Source of the DNA: Pseudarthrobacter defluvii
GTDB taxonomy: Bacteria > Actinomycetota > Actinomycetes > Actinomycetales > Micrococcaceae
Assembly (NCBI RefSeq): GCF_030323865.1
Contig: NZ_CP066362.1
Span: 2,914,001-2,978,000 of the forward strand
Reading direction: 5' to 3'
Length of the DNA stretch: 64,000 bases
Part shown: positions 1-7,955 of the stretch, in pieces
Layout of the letters: every line of letters begins with the position of its first letter
How positions within the stretch are numbered: the first letter of the stretch is position 1
Notes under the pieces: model-generated
Told to the model about the DNA's origin: nothing
The model's input: only the letters and a program-made list of their open reading frames with translations
Databases searched by the model: none
Made by a program: the position numbers and the translations under genes

Positions 1-67
1 TGATGAAACGCGAACGGTTTTCGGAGACGACCTCTTCGGAGAGGGTGGGGCGCTGTGCAATGAGCAC
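1..67 (-). CDS. rpoA: DNA-directed RNA polymerase alpha subunit, N-terminal fragment
   Basis: Only the first 22 codons are in the window; the gene runs off the left edge. Translation from a GTG at 67 gives VLIAQRPTLSEEVVSENRSR, the usual actinobacterial RpoA N-terminus. RpoA dimerises to start core RNA polymerase assembly and contacts activators and UP elements. An AAAGGAAA ribosome-binding site lies just upstream (about 71-80). The gene follows rpsK directly. The rpsD gene that often sits between rpsK and rpoA in other actinobacteria is absent. Confidence 0.9.
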   Translation of the reverse strand, partial: MLIAQRPTLSEEVVSENRSRFI

Positions 68-90
68 TTAGGTTTCCTTTCGGCGAGCAT

Positions 91-101
91 CCGCTATATG
101 A
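91..101 (-). promoter_or_regulatory. CCGCTATATGA motif in the rpoA leader
   Basis: This 11-base word (TCATATAGCGG on the coding strand) lies about 25 bases upstream of the rpoA start. The same word occurs twice in the rpoB leader (35655-35665 and 35739-35749), and I found it nowhere else in the window. It could be a -10-like element (TATAGC), a regulator site or an RNA element. Its function is unknown. Confidence 0.4.
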
Positions 102-197
102 CGCAACACAGGTGGTGGAAATTCGGTCTGAAGACTTAACGCGCTGGGCTTGCCCGGACCATCGCTGGTCCGGGCAAGCTCCTGCTGCGGAAAAGAA

Positions 198-599
198 TTA
201 GACGCGGCGGCGCTTCGGCGGGCGGCAGCCGTTGTGGGCTGCGGGGGTGACGTCCTGGATGGAGCCAACCTCGAGGCCTGCGGCCTGCAGCGAACGGATG
301 GCGGTCTCGCGTCCGGAACCCGGTCCCTTGACGAAAACGTCTACCTTGCGCATGCCGTGCTCCTGCGCACGCTTGGCAGCGGCTTCGGCAGCCATCTGGG
401 CAGCGAACGGGGTGGACTTACGCGAGCCCTTGAAGCCAACCTCACCGGAGGAAGCCCAGGAAATAACAGCGCCGCTCGGATCCGTGATGGAAACGATGGT
501 GTTGTTAAAGGTGCTCTTGATGTGCGCCTGGCCAAGCGCGATATTCTTCTTGTCCTTCTTACGCGGCTTGCGAACCGCGCCACGAGTCTTCGGGGGCAT
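198..599 (-). CDS. rpsK: 30S ribosomal protein S11
   Basis: This 133-residue protein is a full-length S11, which forms part of the 30S platform near the mRNA exit and binds 16S rRNA. The N-terminus is lysine/arginine rich. The core motif [10 protein letters not shown] and the C-terminal RPPKRRRV tail are typical. It lies in the infA-rpmJ-rpsM-rpsK-rpoA cluster, 54 bases after rpsM. The next gene is rpoA rather than rpsD, so S4 must be encoded elsewhere in the genome. Confidence 0.98.
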   Translation of the reverse strand: MPPKTRGAVRKPRKKDKKNIALGQAHIKSTFNNTIVSITDPSGAVISWASSGEVGFKGSRKSTPFAAQMAAEAAAKRAQEHGMRKVDVFVKGPGSGRETAIRSLQAAGLEVGSIQDVTPAAHNGCRPPKRRRV

Positions 600-653
600 T
601 TTTTCTCCTACAGAAAGTTATTGGGGAAAGTCCGTAAATCCCGGGCGGGGATT

Positions 654-1028
654 TTAACGGGCCTTCTTCTTGCCGGCGACGGTACGCTTCGGGCCCTTGC
701 GGGTACGTGCGTTGGTCTTCGTACGCTGACCGCGTACGGGCAGGCCCTTGCGGTGGCGCAGGCCTTCGTAGCTGCCGATTTCAACCTTGCGGCGGATATC
801 TGCTGCTACTTCGCGGCGAAGGTCACCCTCAACCTTGTAGTTGCCTTCAATGTAGTCACGCAGCTCAACCAGCTGGGCGTCAGTCAGGTCCTTGACGCGA
901 ACGTCAGCGCTGATGCCCGTGGCAGCCAGGGTTTCGTGTGCACGGGTCTTGCCCACGCCGTAGATGTAAGTAAGCGCAATTTCCAGCCGCTTTTCGCGGG
1001 GAATGTCTACGCCAGCGAGACGAGCCAT
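654..1028 (-). CDS. rpsM: 30S ribosomal protein S13
   Basis: This 124-residue S13 sits in the head of the small subunit and bridges to the large subunit and P-site tRNA. It starts [14 protein letters not shown], carries the helix-two-turns-helix segment with GVGKTRA (about residues 25-31), and ends in a basic tail ending KKKAR that reaches the P site. A 180-base gap separates it from rpmJ upstream. I see no gene in that gap. Confidence 0.98.
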   Translation of the reverse strand: MARLAGVDIPREKRLEIALTYIYGVGKTRAHETLAATGISADVRVKDLTDAQLVELRDYIEGNYKVEGDLRREVAADIRRKVEIGSYEGLRHRKGLPVRGQRTKTNARTRKGPKRTVAGKKKAR

Positions 1029-1212
1029 AGTGGCAGTACTCCTTGATAAACCGGAGGTCGTAGGCAGTACACCCGCACAATCCGTGCGGCCCCAGCCTCC
1101 GACCGGGGGTTAGCTGTCCGGACTCTTTCGAGCTCAATGTTCCAGATCAGCTTGTGCTGCCTTTATTTACTTGCGTGGGTTAGCAACCCAGGATTTCCTT
1201 CAGGGAAGGAAA

Positions 1213-1326
1213 TTAGCCCTGGCGCTGCTTGTGGCGCGGGTTCTCGCAGATCACCATGACCCGGCCATTACGGCGGATCACTTTGCACTTTTCGCAGATC
1301 TGCTTGACGCTCGGCTTGACCTTCAT
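1213..1326 (-). CDS. rpmJ: 50S ribosomal protein L36
   Basis: This 37-codon gene encodes the smallest protein of the large subunit. It starts [14 protein letters not shown] and ends PRHKQRQG. Cys11, Cys14, Cys27 and His32 form the zinc-binding C2CH set, so this is the zinc-containing form; actinobacteria often keep a zinc-free paralogue elsewhere. It sits between infA (71 bases upstream) and rpsM, the normal order. Confidence 0.97.
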   Translation of the reverse strand: MKVKPSVKQICEKCKVIRRNGRVMVICENPRHKQRQG

Positions 1327-1397
1327 GGCATTCCTTTGCGTGTAGCAGTTTGGTCAACTGGAGCGGCAGCCAGTTTGTCCTGACGCCGCCCAGCAAT

Positions 1398-1619
1398 TTA
1401 CTTGTAGCGGTAGACGATACGACCACGGGTGAGGTCGTACGGGCTCAGCTCCACCACTACGCGGTCCTCAGGGAGGATTCGGATGTAGTGCTGACGCATC
1501 TTTCCAGAGATGTGTGCCAGAACGATGTGCTTGTTGGTGAGCTCAACGCGAAACATCGCGTTAGGCAGCGCCTCGGTCACAACGCCTTCGATCTCAATGA
1601 CCCCGTCCTTCTTGGCCAT
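1398..1619 (-). CDS. infA: translation initiation factor IF-1
   Basis: This 73-residue protein is a single S1-like OB fold that binds the 30S A site during initiation. It runs from [12 protein letters not shown] to GRIVYRYK, matching the family length exactly. The ATG at 1619 is preceded by AGCGGAGGG (about 1621-1629), a good ribosome-binding site. It is the first gene of the infA-rpmJ-rpsM-rpsK-rpoA unit. In most actinobacteria map lies directly upstream; here the P1 peptidase and a ugp operon separate them. Confidence 0.98.
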   Translation of the reverse strand: MAKKDGVIEIEGVVTEALPNAMFRVELTNKHIVLAHISGKMRQHYIRILPEDRVVVELSPYDLTRGRIVYRYK

Positions 1620-1746
1620 ACCCTCCGCTAACTGTTGTTGCCGCGGCCCCGCCGGATTGCACCGGGCATGACCACGAACGTTTTTGTTGGATCGATTGCC
1701 GTCTCCAGGCCCAAAAGGGCGTGGCAGTCCAGACAACCAACAAACA

Positions 1747-1776
1747 ACACTACCCCGTCAGCCGGTAAAAGTTAAA
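1747..1776 (-). promoter_or_regulatory. candidate promoter of the infA-rpoA unit
   Basis: On the minus strand TTTAAC (1771-1776) and TAGTGT (1747-1752) are separated by 18 bases, a modest match to a vegetative promoter. The site lies in the 171-base gap between the peptidase gene and infA. The cluster needs its own promoter because foreign genes now separate it from map. Confidence 0.35.
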
Positions 1777-1790
1777 TCGGCCATAGTAGC

Positions 1791-2843
1791 CTACGCGGAG
1801 CGGTACGCACCATATTCACCCGCGGGGGTGGTGACGGTTTCAGCGCTGGCCACGCCGTCAAGGATGGCCAAACGTACGACGTCGGCTGCCGCACTTTGCA
1901 GCGTCATTAGGCTCAGCTGCCGGGCAGCTTCGTCCGAGCGGTCGAGTGCCACGGCACCGGTTGCCAGGCAGAAGACAGTGTCCCCGTCGGCCAGGGTGTG
2001 TGAGGGGTTGAGAGCTCTCGCGATCCCCGCGTGAGCCGCCGCGGCAGTCCGCTTACATTCGGCCACATCAAGGACGGCGTTGGTAGCCACAACGACCAAA
2101 GTAGTGTTGAAGGGCGGCTCAGCGGCACCCGCTTGAGGTGAATCAGGAACCCGGAAGCGCGCGTCTAAGGTGGGCCCACGCGAGCCGGGTTCCCTGGCCG
2201 AGCTTGCGAGGTTAGGGGGCTCGTGGGGAGGAACGACCGAGCGCGCGGAGGGTTCGTGATTCCCCGACGGGGACACCGGCAATCCCAACGCATTCACCAC
2301 TGCGATTGCCCCCACAACTACACCGTTATTGAGCGTGACCGACGCTGTTCCTACGCCACCTTTGTACTGCCCCCTGCCGATGAGCGCCCCGGTGCCGGCG
2401 CCCACGTTGCCGCGTTCGACGTCGTGCCCTTCCTTTTGCCCTGCTGCGGCGGCCGTTGCCGCGTAGCCCATGTCGGGCGTCGGGCGTGCGGAGAAGTCGC
2501 CTCCCCTGCCCAAATCGAAGATGGCGGCGGCGGGAACAATGGGCACCACTCCCCCGGGGACGGCGAAGCCGCGGCCGTTTTCCTCGCACCAGCGCTGGGC
2601 TCCTGCCGCCGACGTCAGCCCGTACGCACTGCCCCCGGTGAGGACCACCGCGTCGACGCCGCTGACCAGCGTGGTGGGGTCAAGGGCGTCTGTTTCGTGG
2701 GTGGCAGGCCCGCCGCCCTGGACATCCACCGAGCCCACCGTCCCCGGCGGCGGCAGGACCACGGTGACCCCCGTCAGCCAGCCGTCGCCGTCGTTCTGGA
2801 CATGGCCCACGCGAATGCCCGCGACGTCGGTAATGGTTCCCAT
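1791..2843 (-). CDS. P1 family peptidase (DmpA/aminopeptidase-like, self-processing)
   Basis: The 350-residue product resembles the DmpA/BapA family of N-terminal nucleophile hydrolases, which cut themselves into two chains and act on N-terminal or D/beta-amino acyl peptides. It starts MGTITDVAGIRVGHVQ. The Gly-rich substrate-pocket segment (residues 65-85) and NNGVVVGAIAVVNALG (172-187) are family-like. FNTTLVVVATNA (245-256) marks the autocleavage site, with Thr247 the likely nucleophile. The ATG at 2843 is chosen because the extra upstream codons are not conserved-looking. Residues about 195-243, just before the cleavage site, are an unusual Pro/Ser/Arg-rich stretch over an inverted repeat (see 2175-2228). 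Substrate unknown. Confidence 0.8.
   Translation of the reverse strand: MGTITDVAGIRVGHVQNDGDGWLTGVTVVLPPPGTVGSVDVQGGGPATHETDALDPTTLVSGVDAVVLTGGSAYGLTSAAGAQRWCEENGRGFAVPGGVVPIVPAAAIFDLGRGGDFSARPTPDMGYAATAAAAGQKEGHDVERGNVGAGTGALIGRGQYKGGVGTASVTLNNGVVVGAIAVVNALGLPVSPSGNHEPSARSVVPPHEPPNLASSAREPGSRGPTLDARFRVPDSPQAGAAEPPFNTTLVVVATNAVLDVAECKRTAAAAHAGIARALNPSHTLADGDTVFCLATGAVALDRSDEAARQLSLMTLQSAAADVVRLAILDGVASAETVTTPAGEYGAYRSA
2175..2228. repeat. imperfect inverted repeat inside the peptidase gene
   Basis: CCCACGCGAGCC (2175-2186) and GGCTCGTGGGG (2218-2228) are imperfect complementary arms around a 31-base centre. They encode about residues 205-223 of the peptidase, a low-complexity segment immediately before the self-cleavage site. 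The block looks more like intergenic repetitive DNA that has become in-frame coding sequence than like conserved protein sequence. That is inference. Confidence 0.4.
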
Positions 2844-2917
2844 GCCCCTATTGTCCCCTCTGCTGGCGCGCCCCTGCCGCAGGAGCAAACTTTATGCGAG
2901 ACTGCAAACAACACAGG

Positions 2918-2950
2918 GTTAATGGGCAAGGAAGCCTTTGTTAACTATTT
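2918..2950 (+). promoter_or_regulatory. possible Pho-box-like direct repeats upstream of ugpA
   Basis: GTTAAT (2918-2923) and GTTAAC (2940-2945) are direct repeats 22 bases apart, which is two 11-base steps, the spacing used by PhoP-type regulators. They sit 120-150 bases upstream of a phosphodiester-type transporter operon. The middle 11-base unit does not match, so this is weak. Confidence 0.2.
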
Positions 2951-3067
2951 GAGGAGAAGGGCTTTTTCAGGGGTTTCGCCCACCGACAATGTGGTGAAGT
3001 AATGGCTTGATTCCCCTTACCCGCGAGACCGGCCACAAGCCGGCTCCGAAACCCGTGAGAGATCCGC

Positions 3068-4027
3068 ATGACACGTCAACTCTCCCCGCGGCCCTCCACC
3101 AGGCCCGCTGACCCCGCGGCCGGTGCCGCCAAGATACCCCGCAGGCGGTGGACCGCCAGAAGCCGCCGGGACTTCTTCGTTTTCCTTGCCATGGCGTTGC
3201 CCAACCTGGTGCTGATCGCCGTCTTCACCTACCGTCCACTGTTCAGCAACATGTACTACTCCACGCTGGACTGGACCCTGGGCTCCCCCACCGCCAGCGT
3301 CGTGGGCCTTGCCAACTACGTCACCTTCTTCAGCAGCAACGATGCGCCGAAGGTCCTGGGCACAACTGCCGTATTCACCTTGGTCACGGTGGGCGGATCC
3401 ATGCTGCTGGGCCTGCTGGTAGCACTGGCGCTGAACGCGAAGGTCCGCGGCACCACGTTCGCCCGCTCCGCCGTCTTTGCGCCCTATGTGCTCTCCGGCG
3501 TCGGCGTGGGCCTGGTATGGCTGTTCATCTTCGACCCCGGCTACGGCGTCCTGGCCTGGCTGCTGCGAGGCATCGGGCAGCAGAGCCCGCAGTGGATCAA
3601 CGATCCCCAGCTCTCGCTGGTCATGGTCATCCTGGTCTACGTCTGGAAGAACCTGGGCTACTGCGCCGTGGTGTACCTGGCCGGGCTGCAGTCCCTCCCC
3701 ACGGAGGTCATGGAAGCCGCCTCCCTTGACGGTGCCAACGGGTTCCGGCGCTTCATGAGCATCTCGCTGCCGCTGCTGTCCCCCACCACGTTCTTCCTCC
3801 TGATCACCACCATGCTCAGCTCCCTGCAGGCCTTCGACCTGATCCGGATCATGACGCCGCTGGGCACCGGCACCAGCACCCTGATTTACGAGGCCTACCT
3901 GCAGGCCTTCGGCGCGTACAACAGGGCCGGCTACTCGGCAGCCATTTCCGTGGTGCTGTTCGCCATCCTCCTGGTCATCACCGTGCTGCAGCTGCGGTTC
4001 GTGGAACGAAAGGTGCACTACTCGTGA
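3068..4027 (+). CDS. ugpA: ABC transporter permease, UgpA-like (glycerophosphodiester/glycerol-3-phosphate uptake)
   Basis: This 319-residue inner-membrane permease has about six transmembrane segments after a basic 35-residue N-terminus. The cytoplasmic coupling helix is the EAA-type EAASLDGANGFRRF (about residues 218-231). Segments such as VFTYRPLFSN and VYVWKNLGY resemble actinobacterial UgpA rather than the maltose permease MalF, as judged from memory. It is the first gene of a three-gene operon, and its stop overlaps the GTG of ugpE by four bases. A short stem (about 3026-3046) lies in the 5' leader. A maltose-type or other sugar substrate cannot be excluded. Confidence 0.75.
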   Translation: MTRQLSPRPSTRPADPAAGAAKIPRRRWTARSRRDFFVFLAMALPNLVLIAVFTYRPLFSNMYYSTLDWTLGSPTASVVGLANYVTFFSSNDAPKVLGTTAVFTLVTVGGSMLLGLLVALALNAKVRGTTFARSAVFAPYVLSGVGVGLVWLFIFDPGYGVLAWLLRGIGQQSPQWINDPQLSLVMVILVYVWKNLGYCAVVYLAGLQSLPTEVMEAASLDGANGFRRFMSISLPLLSPTTFFLLITTMLSSLQAFDLIRIMTPLGTGTSTLIYEAYLQAFGAYNRAGYSAAISVVLFAILLVITVLQLRFVERKVHYS

Positions 4028-4944
4028 CCTCCCTGTCACCGGTCAACCCGGACCCCGCTGCCCCTGCCGTTCCCGGCCCCGCCCAGGACCTCCGCCGCGA
4101 CCGCCCGTTCTCGCGCCGCAACCTCATCCAGACGGTGGTGGGCGGCTACCTGCCCCTGCTCATCGCAACACTAGTGGTCTTCCTGCCGCTGCTGTGGATG
4201 GTGTTGAGCTCCTTCAAGCAGTCCGGCGAAATCGTCACCACGGACCTGAAGATCCTCCCCGAGAGCCTCAATCTGGAGAACTACCGGACTGCCATGACCA
4301 CCGTTCCGTTTGGGCAGTTCTTCCTGAACAGCACCATCGTCACCCTGGCCGGCGCCACCATCAAGGTGATCCTGGCGATCCTGACGGCGTACGCCCTGGT
4401 CTTTGTCCGCTTCCCGTTCCGGAACTTCATCTTCCTGCTGATCCTGGTAGCCCTCATGGTGCCGCCGCAGGTATCCATCCTGCCCAACTTCATCCTGATC
4501 GCCGGGATGGGCGGCAAGAACACCCTCTGGGGCATCATCCTTCCCGGCTTGGGCACTGCGTTCGGCACCTTCCTGCTGCGCCAGCACTTCCGCACCTTGC
4601 CGAATTCGATCCTCGAGTCAGCAGAGATGGACGGCGCCGGCCACTGGCGCCGGCTGTGGCAGATCGTGGTCCCGGTCTCGGTGCCGTCCATCGCCACCGT
4701 GGCGCTGGTGACGATCGTGACCGAGTGGAATGACTACATCTGGCCGCTCATCATCACCGACCGCCCGGAAACCATGACCCTTCCCGTGGGGCTGACTCTT
4801 CTGCAGAACAACGAGAGCAATGCCGCCGGCTGGGGTGTCCTCATGGCCGGCGCGGTCCTGGTCATCGTCCCCATCCTGATCATCTTCGCCGCCCTGCAGC
4901 GCTACATCGTGGCCGGCCTCACCCAAGGGAGCGTGACGGGCTGA
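4024..4944 (+). CDS. ugpE: ABC transporter permease, UgpE-like
   Basis: This 306-residue partner permease begins with GTG overlapping the ugpA stop (GTGA), which implies translational coupling. A 40-residue Pro-rich cytoplasmic N-terminus is followed by six predicted transmembrane helices. The EAA loop ESAEMDGAGHWRRL (about residues 199-212) would dock the nucleotide-binding protein. MalG, UgpE and related sugar permeases share this layout, so the assignment rests on the operon and especially on the binding protein downstream. The next gene, ugpB, starts 73 bases later. Confidence 0.75.
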   Translation: MTSLSPVNPDPAAPAVPGPAQDLRRDRPFSRRNLIQTVVGGYLPLLIATLVVFLPLLWMVLSSFKQSGEIVTTDLKILPESLNLENYRTAMTTVPFGQFFLNSTIVTLAGATIKVILAILTAYALVFVRFPFRNFIFLLILVALMVPPQVSILPNFILIAGMGGKNTLWGIILPGLGTAFGTFLLRQHFRTLPNSILESAEMDGAGHWRRLWQIVVPVSVPSIATVALVTIVTEWNDYIWPLIITDRPETMTLPVGLTLLQNNESNAAGWGVLMAGAVLVIVPILIIFAALQRYIVAGLTQGSVTG

Positions 4945-5017
4945 GCTGCCTGCGGCCGTCGTACTTTTCGACCTTCGACTTTCACATTTTCAAAGGCAAC
5001 AACCGAAAGGAACTGTC

Positions 5018-6367
5018 ATGACACTTCATCTGGACCGGAGGCATTTCCTGGGCCTGGCAGGGGTAACCGCCTCTGCCGCTGCCCTGGCCGCGTGCGGCGG
5101 ACCCTCAACCACCGGCGGCGGGCAGGCCACCTCCCAGGCGGCCGACATCGACTTCAGCGGCGTGAAGCCGGCGGCCAAGATCGACTTCTGGTCCAGCCAC
5201 CCCGGCCAGTCGCAGGATGTTGAGAAGAGCCTGATCGAGAAATTCCAGGCCAAGAACCCCGGCATCACCGTCAACCTGGTGACGGCCGGCGCCAACTACG
5301 AGGAAATCGCGCAGAAGTTCCAGACGGCGCAGGCCGCCAAGTCGGGCCTTCCGGGCGTGGTGGTCCTCTCGGACGTGTGGTGGTTCCGCTACTACACCAA
5401 CGGCAGCATCATCCCCGTGGACAGCCTCACCAAGCAGCTGAACATGAAGATGGACGACTTCCAGCAGTCGCTGATCAACGACTACAAGTACGACGGCAAG
5501 CAGTGGGCGCTCCCATACGGCCGCTCGACCCCGCTGTTCTACTACAACAAGGACCACTTTGCCGCTGCCGGAATTCCGGACCGCGCGCCCAAGACCTGGG
5601 ACGAATTCGGACAGTGGGCGCCCAAGTTGAAGGCAGCTTCCGGCGCCCAGTACGCCTACATCTACCCCGCCCTTGCCGGCTACGCGGGCTGGACGCTGCA
5701 GAACATGCTGTGGGGCTGGGGCGGCGGCTGGTCCAAGGAATGGGACATTACCTGCGACTCCGCCGACTCCGTTGCCGCCCTGCAGTGGGCCCAGGACTCG
5801 ATCTATAAGGACAAGTGGGCAGGCGTCTCCTCCAAGGAAGCCGCGGACGACTTCTCGGCCGGCCTGACTTCCGCCACCATCGCCTCCACAGGTTCGCTGC
5901 TGGGGATCCTGAAGTCGGCCAAGTTCAACGTGGGCGTCGGCTTCCTGCCGGGCGGTCCCAAGGCCACCACCAACGTCTGCCCCACGGGCGGCGCGGGCCT
6001 GGGCATCCCCAGCGGGATCACCAAGGAGGAACAGCTCGCCGCAGGGATGTTCCTCGATTTCGTCACCCAACCGGAGAGCACCGTCGAGTTCTCTGCGGCC
6101 ACCGGCTACATGCCCACCCGGAAGTCGGCGGACATGAGCGCGGTCCTGGCCAAGACGCCGCAGATCCAGACTGCCGTGGACCAGCTCGCGGTCACCAAGG
6201 TCCAGGACAACGCGCGTGTGTTCCTGCCCGGTGCAGACCAGGAGATGGCCAAGGCCGCGGCGAAGATCCTCACCCAGCAGGGCGACGTGAAGTCCACCAT
6301 GACGGACCTGAAGAACACGCTGCAGAGCATCTACGACCGCGACGTGAAGCCGAAGCTGAAGTCGTAA
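5018..6367 (+). CDS. ugpB: ABC transporter substrate-binding lipoprotein, UgpB-like
   Basis: This 449-residue extracytoplasmic solute-binding protein has an N-terminus with twin arginines (DRRHFLGL, Arg7-Arg8) and a lipobox ending LAAC at Cys26, so it is probably Tat-exported and lipid-anchored. IDFWSSHPGQS, YGRSTPLFYYNKDHF and CPTGGAGLGIPS closely resemble Mycobacterium tuberculosis UgpB as I remember it; that protein binds glycerophosphocholine. The AAAGGAA ribosome-binding site is at about 5004-5010. In M. tuberculosis the ATPase ugpC follows, but here a terminator comes 34 bases after the stop and no ATPase gene is nearby. A shared ATPase encoded elsewhere must energise the system. Confidence 0.8.
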   Translation: MTLHLDRRHFLGLAGVTASAAALAACGGPSTTGGGQATSQAADIDFSGVKPAAKIDFWSSHPGQSQDVEKSLIEKFQAKNPGITVNLVTAGANYEEIAQKFQTAQAAKSGLPGVVVLSDVWWFRYYTNGSIIPVDSLTKQLNMKMDDFQQSLINDYKYDGKQWALPYGRSTPLFYYNKDHFAAAGIPDRAPKTWDEFGQWAPKLKAASGAQYAYIYPALAGYAGWTLQNMLWGWGGGWSKEWDITCDSADSVAALQWAQDSIYKDKWAGVSSKEAADDFSAGLTSATIASTGSLLGILKSAKFNVGVGFLPGGPKATTNVCPTGGAGLGIPSGITKEEQLAAGMFLDFVTQPESTVEFSAATGYMPTRKSADMSAVLAKTPQIQTAVDQLAVTKVQDNARVFLPGADQEMAKAAAKILTQQGDVKSTMTDLKNTLQSIYDRDVKPKLKS

Positions 6368-6401
6368 GAGTTTCTGACCCGCAAAAGCGCTGGCGATACG
6401 C

Positions 6402-6445
6402 AAAATCCCTGTCGACCCCTCTTTACGGGGGTCGGCAGGGATTTT
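6402..6445. terminator. bidirectional terminator between ugpB and map
   Basis: AAAATCCCTGTCGACCCC (6402-6419) pairs with GGGGTCGGCAGGGATTTT (6428-6445) through a loop of about eight bases, with a single G-T type mismatch. The A and T runs at the stem base make it work on both strands. It separates the convergent ugp operon and map. Confidence 0.9.
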
Positions 6446-6473
6446 CTGCGTCGCAGGCAGATGTGCGTGTCCC

Positions 6474-7301
6474 TTACGGGATCGGCACCGGGGTGACGCC
6501 GAGGGGCACCAGGTGCTCCGCGCCGCCGTCGGACGCTGAAAGTACCCAGATGCCCTTCTCGTGCACCGCCACGGAATGCTCCCACTGGCAGGAGCGCTTG
6601 CCGTCCGTGGTCACCACGGTCCAGTCATCTTCCAGGACAGCGGTTTCGATGCCGCCGCGGACCAGCATGGGCTCGATGGCGAGGCAGAGGCCCGGCTTGA
6701 TCTTGGGGCCGCGGTGGTTGGTCCGGTAGTTCAGGACGTCCGGGGCCATGTGCATCTCGGAGCCGATGCCGTGTCCCACGTAGTCCTCCAGGATGCCCAG
6801 CGGCTTGCCGGGGACGGACGAAACGTAGTCGTCGATCGCCGCGCCGATGTCCCCAACGTGCGAGCCGTTGGCCAGCGCCGCGATGCCGCGCCACATTGCG
6901 GCCTGGGTGATATCGGAGAGCCGCTGGTCCTCCGGGTCCGCCGTGCCTACAATCACCGTGCGCGCGGAGTCCGAGTGCCAGCCGTTGACGATGGCCCCGC
7001 CGTCGATGGAGATGATGTCCCCGTCCTGCAGGACCCGGCTGCCGGGAATGCCGTGCACCACTTCCTCATTCACGGAGGTGCAGATGGTGGCCGGGAAGCC
7101 GTGGTAGCCCAGGAAGTTGGACTTCGCGCCAGCCTCGTTGAGTACAGCGGCGAAGACGTCGTCCAGGTGCTTGGTGGTGACCCCCGGCACGGCGGCGGCA
7201 ACGGCGGCGTCCAGTGCACGGCTGAGGACCAGGCCTGCCTCGTGCATGGTGCGCATCTGGGCGTTGTTCTTGTATTCGATGCGGGGCTGGCCGAAGGCCA
7301 T
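6474..7301 (-). CDS. map: methionine aminopeptidase, type I
   Basis: This 275-residue metalloprotease removes the initiator Met from nascent proteins. The expected metal ligands are visible: Asp in SIDGG, Asp in WHSDSART, His in YVGHGIG, Glu in AIEPM and Glu in QWEHSV. The ATG at 7301 (MAFGQPRIEY) is chosen because GAAAGGAAA precedes it at about 7306-7314; an in-frame ATG 15 bases upstream has no site. The gene is last in secY-adk-map. In related genomes infA follows immediately, but here the ugp/peptidase block intervenes. Confidence 0.96.
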   Translation of the reverse strand: MAFGQPRIEYKNNAQMRTMHEAGLVLSRALDAAVAAAVPGVTTKHLDDVFAAVLNEAGAKSNFLGYHGFPATICTSVNEEVVHGIPGSRVLQDGDIISIDGGAIVNGWHSDSARTVIVGTADPEDQRLSDITQAAMWRGIAALANGSHVGDIGAAIDDYVSSVPGKPLGILEDYVGHGIGSEMHMAPDVLNYRTNHRGPKIKPGLCLAIEPMLVRGGIETAVLEDDWTVVTTDGKRSCQWEHSVAVHEKGIWVLSASDGGAEHLVPLGVTPVPIP

Positions 7302-7322
7302 GGTGTTTCCTTTCAAATGGCT

Positions 7323-7353
7323 GAGGCTCCTCCCGGATGCCGGGAGGAGCCTC
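7323..7353 (-). promoter_or_regulatory. intercistronic hairpin between adk and map
   Basis: GAGGCTCCTCCCGG (7323-7336) pairs perfectly with CCGGGAGGAGCCTC (7340-7353) around a three-base loop. No T tract follows on the minus strand, and the stem ends about 20 bases before the map start. A processing or mRNA-stability hairpin therefore fits better than a terminator. Confidence 0.6.
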
Positions 7354-7376
7354 GATAAAACCGGGGCCGCCTTTGG

Positions 7377-7955
7377 TCAGGCTGCCTGTGCTGCCTTAAT
7401 GGCCTGCATCACGCGGTTGGTGACTTCGTCGATGGGACCGATCCCGTCAACCTGGGTGAGGATGCCGCGCTCGGCGTACTTCGACACCACAGCTTCGGTC
7501 TGCTCGTGGTACAGGTCCAGGCGGTGGCGGATGACGGCTTCGTTGTCGTCGCTCCGGCCCGTTTCCTTGGCCCGGCCCAGGAGGCGGTGCACCAGTTCCT
7601 CGTCATCGGCGGTCAGCTGGAGGACCACGTCGAGCTTCTCGTCGCCGTCGGCGAGGATCTCGTCAAGGTAATCCACCTGCGCGGTGGTGCGCGGGTAGCC
7701 GTCCAGGAGGAAGCCGTTGTTCACGTCGGACTCGCCGAGGCGGTCGCGGACCATCTTGTTGGTCACGCTGTCCGGAACGAAGTCGCCGTTGTCCATGAAC
7801 TTCTTGGCCTCGAGGCCCAGCGGCGTTTCACCCTTCACGTTGGCACGGAAGATGTCGCCGGTGGAGATGGCCACAACGCCGAGGCGTTCTGAGATCCGCT
7901 CCGCCTGCGTTCCTTTTCCGGAACCGGGAGGTCCAATAATCAGCATTCTCGTCAT
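7377..7955 (-). CDS. adk: adenylate kinase (short form)
   Basis: This 192-residue nucleotide kinase catalyses ATP + AMP to 2 ADP. The P-loop GPPGSGKGT is at residues 8-16, and DGYPRT and the arginine-containing RHRLDLYHEQT follow. The LID region is short and has no zinc-binding cysteines, as in actinobacterial enzymes of this length. Its ATG overlaps the secY stop by four bases, so the two genes are translationally coupled. Confidence 0.97.
   Translation of the reverse strand: MTRMLIIGPPGSGKGTQAERISERLGVVAISTGDIFRANVKGETPLGLEAKKFMDNGDFVPDSVTNKMVRDRLGESDVNNGFLLDGYPRTTAQVDYLDEILADGDEKLDVVLQLTADDEELVHRLLGRAKETGRSDDNEAVIRHRLDLYHEQTEAVVSKYAERGILTQVDGIGPIDEVTNRVMQAIKAAQAA

Noticed and set aside
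1029..1212. A gene in the gap between rpsM and rpmJ
   Set aside because: A minus-strand frame crosses it, but it is continuous with a shifted reading of rpsM and has no start signal or conserved sequence.
7323..7353. Transcription terminator between adk and map
   Set aside because: The stem is perfect but no T tract follows and the map start lies only about 20 bases beyond, so an intercistronic processing hairpin is more likely.
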